64,000 bases of DNA from positions 7,168,679 to 7,232,678 of the forward strand of contig NC_081337.1 of NCBI RefSeq assembly GCF_022539665.2. The letters run 5' to 3'. Source of the DNA: Daphnia carinata (lineage: Eukaryota > Arthropoda > Branchiopoda > Diplostraca > Daphniidae). Below the pieces are notes generated by a model. That model worked only from the letters and a program-made list of their open reading frames with translations. It was not told the DNA's origin and ran no database searches. The position numbers and the translations under genes were made by a program. Each line of letters begins with the position of its first letter. The first letter of the stretch is position 1. Shown here piece by piece: positions 57,001 to 64,000 of the stretch.

Positions 57001-60000
57001 TTAGTTTCCTTTATGCTAGACTCTCCAAAGAGCACAGTATAGCAAATGATCAATGCAGCTAACTAGCGCAATGGCAGTGGAATACAAAAAAGTCCGTGGA
57101 AAAATCTATTACGAATGAATAAAGGAGCCACTCAGAGGCCTGATCCGGCTTTGACGACAATACAGCTCGGCAAAATCGCTGTGTTTATTAAAGACCTGAG
57201 CAGATGTATTCAAGTAAGCACGCAGCGCATTTTAATTATGTATACTATCTACATGTTTAAGTCTAGACAACATATTGATCGAGCCACTGTTATTGTAGAA
57301 CAGAGGGAAGGTTTTTTTTTTTAGTCTGGTTATTTAGTTTGACATGATTGCCTCTCACGTGCCAGGAACAGTAGACACACGTGAGGATTTTTTTATATTC
57401 ACGAATGCAGGAGGCTGCATGTACAAACGCCCACGCTAAACCCACGGTCGTCGCATTTTCGGGGAATCTTTTGTTTGAGTGTTCGTTTATCTTAAAAATG
57501 TTCCTTGTTTCAAGTTAATGTAATTTTGTGTTCTTGCATTGTTGCGAAGTGACATGGGTTTATTCGAAGGCGTTGCGCTTTATTATGCGCAAATCGTAAT
57601 GTCTTTTACGTTTTAACCTATGGCAACTGTTCTTGGTTTTGTAATTGAACTTTCAGCCTATTGCACGCGTACGGCCATGTGATTTTGCATATGCCAACCT
57701 TATTAACAAGATATCAAAGTCAGCTACACGTCTTAGTTTATGCATCAGTAATAATTTGTGTCATGCTAACTCCCAAATTGCTTAGTTACCCGAACCTTTT
57801 TATTCGACTCCATATTTTTGAGCAATCAACAATTCTTTATTAGAACTTGGAACTTGAAAGCTAAGAAAAAAGCTTTTGCGTAGGCGGGTGTAGACGTCAA
57901 AGGGTGAACACTCTCGATGCCAGTTATTCGTTGCTCCTGTTCGAGCTAAGTAGGCTACTTCATTTAGTTATTTATAGTTATTGCCATTTAATCCATCCGA
58001 TTTGCAACAGCTGTTAGGTCTTCGGGGAATGACGTAATTCAAGTTATGCCAGTCCAGTACTGATGTTGACTTGCGACGTCGTTACCAACGACAACAGGAA
58101 CGTTTTTCTTTTGTTCCCTTTTTCTTGTTTTCACCACATTCGGGGGAGCTGCTGATGCTGCGAATTTTTTTTCCAATATAGCTTGTTAGTCTATATATAA
58201 TACTGTATATGCCGGCCCATAGTAAATATGGCAAGCGAATTTTGTTTCTGTGTACACACAATGCACTTTGTTTCTTGAAAAGACACAGCAGATGTTTTAC
58301 TTTTCTTGCACCTTTCTCCCATGCATTGCCCTCTATATTATTCTATACACCTAATAGCGCAAAACGATCGTCTTACGTTCATAACATTTTATCCACATCT
58401 CTTCCCTTAGGACGGTAAACGATGTTTCGGTGAGGGAAAAAAAATAAAATAAAAACGCGAACATTAAGGAACACATATAATCGTACCATGCACCATCGTT
58501 AATATGTGATATCATTGCTGTTGAGTTATTACCAACTAGTAGCCGAGTTCTGTCGGTACTTGTTGAGATATGGTGGTCAGGATCTTTATTATAAGATTAT
58601 AAATCAATCTTCTTACATACACAGACGGCCTTTTACATATCCAAGAAGTGGCTTAGCCTCTTTCATATGGGACCTTATATCTTCTACGTCCCTTGCATGT
58701 CCTTGCGTATCGTCCGTCATCCTGTCGTTAGGATCGCCTCTTTATGTCATCTAGACTTCTTTCCGCCTATTTTCCACGGCCCATTCTCAATTCCCAACGA
58801 AAGGCAAAACGATGTCAAAGATAAGCGAAAGCAATTCATTAGCTCATCCCTTCTTTTTTAAGCCCTTATGCCCATAGAAGAGTTCTACAGGCTTCACAGA
58901 ACCCAAGGACTATTTACCCTTCAGTCAGATACACGAGATGGAATTCATATATTACATCAGTGGAAACATGTAGAGTTCTTGTAAAAAGTGCGCCGTATAG
59001 CAACCAGATGAAAGAGCTTGTTACCTTTCAATTAGTTTGCAATTGACAACGGGTGGTACAAGGAAACCGTCAAGGCCATCATTTAATCCAGTTTGAAGTG
59101 ATGCGGATGTTGTGGTGCGAAGAAAGCTACCGCAACGCTGCAGTCGTGAGGAACTTAATATCCTATATGTGTACATACTGTGTATAGAGCAGGTTTATAC
59201 CACAGCACAGTGTAGTAACGCGACAGAAGAACGACGCAGAATAAGAAGTTACGCAGCAGTTGGAACTTGCAACAGAGTTAGACAGGGATATTTAGGGCTA
59301 CTGTGTCAAATACTGCGTATACAAATATGCGCTGTATATAGTAGCGCATAATTCAGGTTCTAATGTCAGAGGAGCGAGCGCTCGACGAGCCGTCAATTCA
59401 ATCAAGCCCTCCTCTTTTCAATCACTTAATACGATGACGAGGCATAAAGACTTGGCTACTATGAACGAAGAAAGAGATGGAGGAAGGAAGTTCCAGATAG
59501 ACGCATATAAAGAACGAGAAGAAGGGAACGAAGAATTATAGCTAGCATAATAGCTCCCTACTTCTGTATGTACACGCTTTGTATTGGGGATACACGTCCT
59601 GCATATATGTAACTGCTCTGTATTTATGTGTGCATCTAGGCCTTAGGCCATATTAGTATCAATGGCCGGAAGCGGCATATATTAAAGCAAATTAGCCTAT
59701 TTCATATTTGACATACACACAATGGCTTTTCTTTCTTTTGGCAAGGGCTCCATGGATTACAATCCGCTGCAACCCCAAATCATTTTGGGTTTCTATCTTC
59801 GCAGAGAGAAGGGAAGAGAATTAAGATGATTCTTCTTCTCTTCCGCTCCGCCACACCTGAGCGAAATCTGTTCACAGAAAACTGCAAAGGAGTATAAAAG
59901 ACAAATGCATATATAAACTACGGAGCCTATATCTTAGAAGCTAGAAAATAAATGCACCGTAACACGTGGCCACCGACGTAGGTGGTTACCGTTGATTAAA

Positions 60001-63000
60001 ATATACATATACGACTCTTGCCACATGACAATATCGTGATGGCAAGTAGGATGGATGTCCCGCTATAGCAACAGGCGATTCCAGCTTACCGTAGTATAGA
60101 GCAAGGCTAATAACCATGGGAACGCGGAAAGTGACAACAAGAAAAAATCCTCATCGCTGCGCAGTTGGTGTACGTGAAATGGTGTTTCTGTGGATATAAG
60201 CACGGCTCGCTATTGTTACGTGTCATCTAACATTGTGTACGAAATAAATGTTGTAATACGTCGTTTTAGTCCGTCGACGACAACATCTCTCTGGCTATTG
60301 CTTCGTGTCATGCACATCTATGAGAAAATCAGCCTCTTGTGTACGATGGAAAGAGGATTTTAAAGCTTCACGTATATCAGAGGTGATCGATCCTCTTTAC
60401 AAAATGCCTCAGACACGATTATACCTTTCTCCTCTGGAACATGCGCCGTTACCTCTTCTTCTTTTTTTACCTTCAATTTATGTTTAGCAATTTATTGTGC
60501 TGTGCGCATCAGCGTTTTCCTATCTGACGCAACATCCGCAGTTTGATCCGCACGTATAGGTTTGTAATGAAACGATTTACTAGCTAGATTGTTATCGATG
60601 ATGACTTTTATGCCAGCACCATTTGACGGGTGTAGTTTTTAGGACCTCATACATATGCATCGTTTTCTTCGAGAATGCTTTCTATATCTGAACGACCAAG
60701 TGACGTGAAGCTCTTTAGCTGAGCGCTTTGAATCCGAATATCGCCCAACAATTTTAGGTTTGAATATCACAAAAACTAAAAGACTCGCAGGAAAACAAAA
60801 TTGATTTTCGTGATCTTCATTAAATTTTGAATTGCAATCTTATATAATTTGCCCTAGAATTCGGTACATTTTTCGCAATTCAAAGCGAACTTGATTTCAA
60901 CATTTTTGCTATGTTTTGAATCGAAATCATGTCTTTTTCTTTATTTTTACCTGCTGACGCGAGCATTCGTGTTATCCAGTAACTTTTGAATAATAACTGG
61001 TCTTGGATCAATAAGCATTCCCTCTTTTCCACTTCCATGTTACGCGAGCAACTTCGATACCGTGTGCTATTTATATCTGTATCAAGTACATTTGTAATTT
61101 ATTCAAAATCTGTTGGTAATACAAGGCTCGTGTGGTGTAATACGCGTCCAATCCGTGATCCGTAAACGAATTGGGGCCGTCAAGCAGCAAGATTTGTTGT
61201 ATATCAGTAGCTACATCTACATGGCGTAGGCTGCTCCAGATCACGATGGATGTTGTGCAGCCTGCATCGGAAAGATGGAAAGTTATTCTCGGGGGAATGA
61301 CACGATGGATGTTCAGCCCCAACGAGCGTTGCTGCATCGTCTGATGTCTTTGTAGTCAGTGGCGTGCGTGGGTTGATAATATCAGGTCTTCAGTCCTGGA
61401 TGATGAGGAAACTGCTTATGTGGGGCGGGTATAGCTTCTACCGGAACCTTCCAGAGGTAAATTCTTTCCTACTTGTCGGCTGGTTTTTGCATAATAGATA
61501 CCAGTCGCGTGCTCAAGATTGTGCACGACGCCTACTTACTATAACTTCATCTTCCAATCATAAATGCAGCTCGAACTTACGGACGCTTAGGGTAAAAGTA
61601 TTTCTTCTAACTTGGTTCCGCAGGGAAGAAAGATGAGCATACATTTTTTTTGCAGTAATACACTAGACGGATCCGCACGTTTGACGACTAGAACAGACAA
61701 ATAAAGGAAAAAAAATAGATTATTCAATGCTTGATATTGGTATTTCTTTATCCATAGGTGCCTTATTTGTATCTCTTTTTGTGTGTACTGGTCGTCAAGG
61801 AGAACCACCGTTGGATATTCATGGAAAACTCTTGGACACAGTATACATGGCAAAACGGGTTTTCCTTTCGGGAATGATATCATGTTGTAAGAGAATGCGA
61901 TGGACCCGAAACAATTCTCACGCTGGCAGCTGCTCGCGTGGGAATGGCGTCCATTCATGTTCTCGCTGTCCTCGTCCGCAATGGCGACAGTCTTGTGCCA
62001 ATCTGTAGAGCGAGGGGCACAAAGAAAGAAAGAAGAAAAAAGATTGACGTCATCAGCTCCTCTTTTTCTTGGCTATGGACGAACAACATGAAGGACGACT
62101 CCCCCACCCCCGTCTGTGTGCTCCTCCCGCAGACTCCCCGTTCGATAGTCAGAGGACTCTTGTTTCCCTGCTAGTTCTACACGTCGTGTACAAGACCGCG
62201 TATTTAGACGCTATCCTGCTCTATCGAGGAATCCGAACCACCCCACGGTCGTCGGCTCATTCATAAAACAGACTGCGCTATTGCTACTATGCAGTTGTTG
62301 CATTACTCGCTAGTTTTCAACTGCTGAGTAACTGTTTCTATAATAATACCGCTATATACATGCAATCTTATATTCTTACCATGCCCTTGGTGGACGGTCT
62401 CGCGTGATCGGCACGATCGATACAACAGATTTCTATTTATGGCCTTTGTGCTCTTGACTTTGATTTCGCAGAACTACTCGTCGTCCAACTGAAATTGCAC
62501 ACGTTCCGCTTAGTTTGTTAATAAGTTGGATTCTACAGTTTGATAGTTAACAATTCAAAAGTCTGCATGAAAGTTAGGAAAAGAATTGAAAGGCCCAAGT
62601 TGTTCACGGGGCAAACTACTGTATATACGAGAAAATGAGCCAATCTATCGCAAAACATCAGAAGAAAAGAGTCAACGTTAAATCCATACGACTTGCATAA
62701 TTACGCAGTCAACTTTCTCCCCTAGTGACATGGCCAGAACTTTATCCAAAAGACTTATGGTTGGTTTCGCCTTCAAAGACTTTTCTATCCAATCCATATT
62801 ATTCCGAAAACTGTATATCGATAAAGCGAATAAAATATAATGTAGTTCATCAAAATGTACATGTACTAAACGTATATATAAGTGTAGCTGAAAGCCAAGT
62901 CAACTGGGAATGGGCTAGCCATTTGGAATTGTCATATTAAATATGAGGCTCTGCTTGGACGTGCGTTATGGCTTGCACCCCACGGATTTGGCCATCATTT

Positions 63001-64000
63001 TCTCTTAGCAGTAGCTTTGATAAGAAGAGATAAGGACAACGGTCGCGGACGTCAGAGCCCCAATGAAACTATGCTGCTGAAATGAAGCGAATAGAGAGAA
63101 TTGCGGAATCGGATTGACGTCATCACACCCCGTTCTCGCGCAAGTCGCTATAGTTTCTTCGCTTCGTTTGTTACTCGAGCACCACGATCGATATGGGCCC
63201 TCTATACATCTAAGCTGAAAAAGAAAAGAAAAAAAAACACTTCACCCGACAATGACCTTCCACGCAGATACGATTTTCATTCACAATTCAACTGCCAATA
63301 GACGCGGCCCTTCCCGACCCTTTCCCCTATTTTCTTTGTTGTCAAAGAGAACTATGCAACTTGAGACTGTTTCAATGCAGTAAACGCTATACCACTATGG
63401 GCATAATATGCCAACACAGTTTAACTAAAGCTGTCGATTACCCAACAACGAGCAGCAATGAATGCCGTAACGACACACACACACAGAAACTTGAATGGCC
63501 ATTTGTGTTTGATCTTCATTGTTCCATGTCTCAATTCATTTTTCAGTCACAAGACTATCAGCTAAACTGCCAAATGCAATCTCTGGACAAAACTACATCG
63601 TTTAACCGTTACACATAGTATTTTCTACCTGTTTTCTTCGTTTAACATTTCACGGTATCAGTAACACCTCGACTCAGTTCTTTACATTCCTCCTTTCCTT
63701 TATGTAACTTCCGTTTTGTTGGAATAACGACTTCCGGTGGATTTAATTGGTTGTCCTTCGCCAAGGAAAGTTATTTAATTAGAAAATCCCTCTATTCAAC
63801 ATTTATTGGATCAATGGACATGCTGAGAAGAAAAAAAGAAACCTGTTCGAAGACGAATAAAATGTCAGCGCTTGCGCGAGACGTCTTTGACAACCGCGCC
63901 ACGTATGCGAGATGGAGGCGGGATAGCTGCAAGAGGAAAATGTGAGGAAACAACGAAAAATCAATATGGCCAGCAACGGAAGGGGAAGGGGCTGGATCAC
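54067..64000. other. Ten-kilobase gene-free region
   Basis: No frame here carries a family motif, and no chain of short exons with matching phases could be found on either strand. The longest open frame is about 122 codons (56354-56722, +), within what chance allows. Base composition is even, with few repeats compared with the left end of the window. A B-box-like string followed by a T-run lies near 56008-56042 but without an A box. The region may hold distal regulatory DNA, an unspliced noncoding RNA or the long intron of a gene that starts outside the window. Confidence 0.5.

Overview
The window is nuclear DNA from an arthropod, most likely a cladoceran crustacean such as Daphnia. Signs of this are genes broken by many introns of about 55-110 bases with GT-AG ends, TATA boxes followed about 30 bases later by the arthropod initiator TCAGT, frequent poly-A/poly-T runs and dinucleotide repeats, and a metazoan gene set. 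The species is an inference. All gene models below were assembled by hand from splice sites, reading frame and family motifs. Each complete model adds up to a whole number of codons, which is the main internal check.

Layout. 1-5.7 kb: no gene recognised, low-complexity DNA. 5.7-9.9 kb (-): a complete 19-exon kainate-type ionotropic glutamate receptor. About 11.0 kb (+): a decayed tRNA-like sequence, probably the head of a SINE. 11.8-13.1 kb (+): the 18S rRNA dimethyladenosine transferase DIMT1. 14.7-18.7 kb (+): a secreted ADAMTS-type zinc metalloprotease. 19.1-21.1 kb: an island of diverged 845-base direct repeats and large inverted repeats. 21.3-22.4 kb (-): a secreted C1q-domain protein. 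23.2-25.1 kb (-): a septin that resembles the SEPT3/9 group. 25.1-29.5 kb: no gene. 29.6-35.9 kb (-): hexokinase, with a long first intron and two candidate first coding exons.

38.1-40.8 kb (+): two tandem secreted Pro/Ala-rich paralogues, each with a TATA box and a 14-base first coding exon. 41.1-42.0 kb (-): an MCFD2-like EF-hand cargo-receptor partner with a polyglutamine insertion. 43.0-47.2 kb (+): two tandem aldo-keto reductases with the full catalytic tetrad that differ by one intron. 48.3-50.9 kb (+): a DEG/ENaC sodium channel subunit. 52.4-53.8 kb (-): a secreted precursor with dibasic sites that resembles a prohormone but is not assigned to a family. 53.8-64 kb: about 10 kb without a recognisable gene.

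The genes do not form a pathway. Local tandem duplication (Pro/Ala-rich pair, aldo-keto reductase pair) is the only clear functional clustering. The least explained items are the foldback repeat island, the unassigned prohormone-like precursor, the SEPT3/9-like septin, the tRNA-like element, and three consecutive stop-free introns of 3n length in the glutamate receptor.
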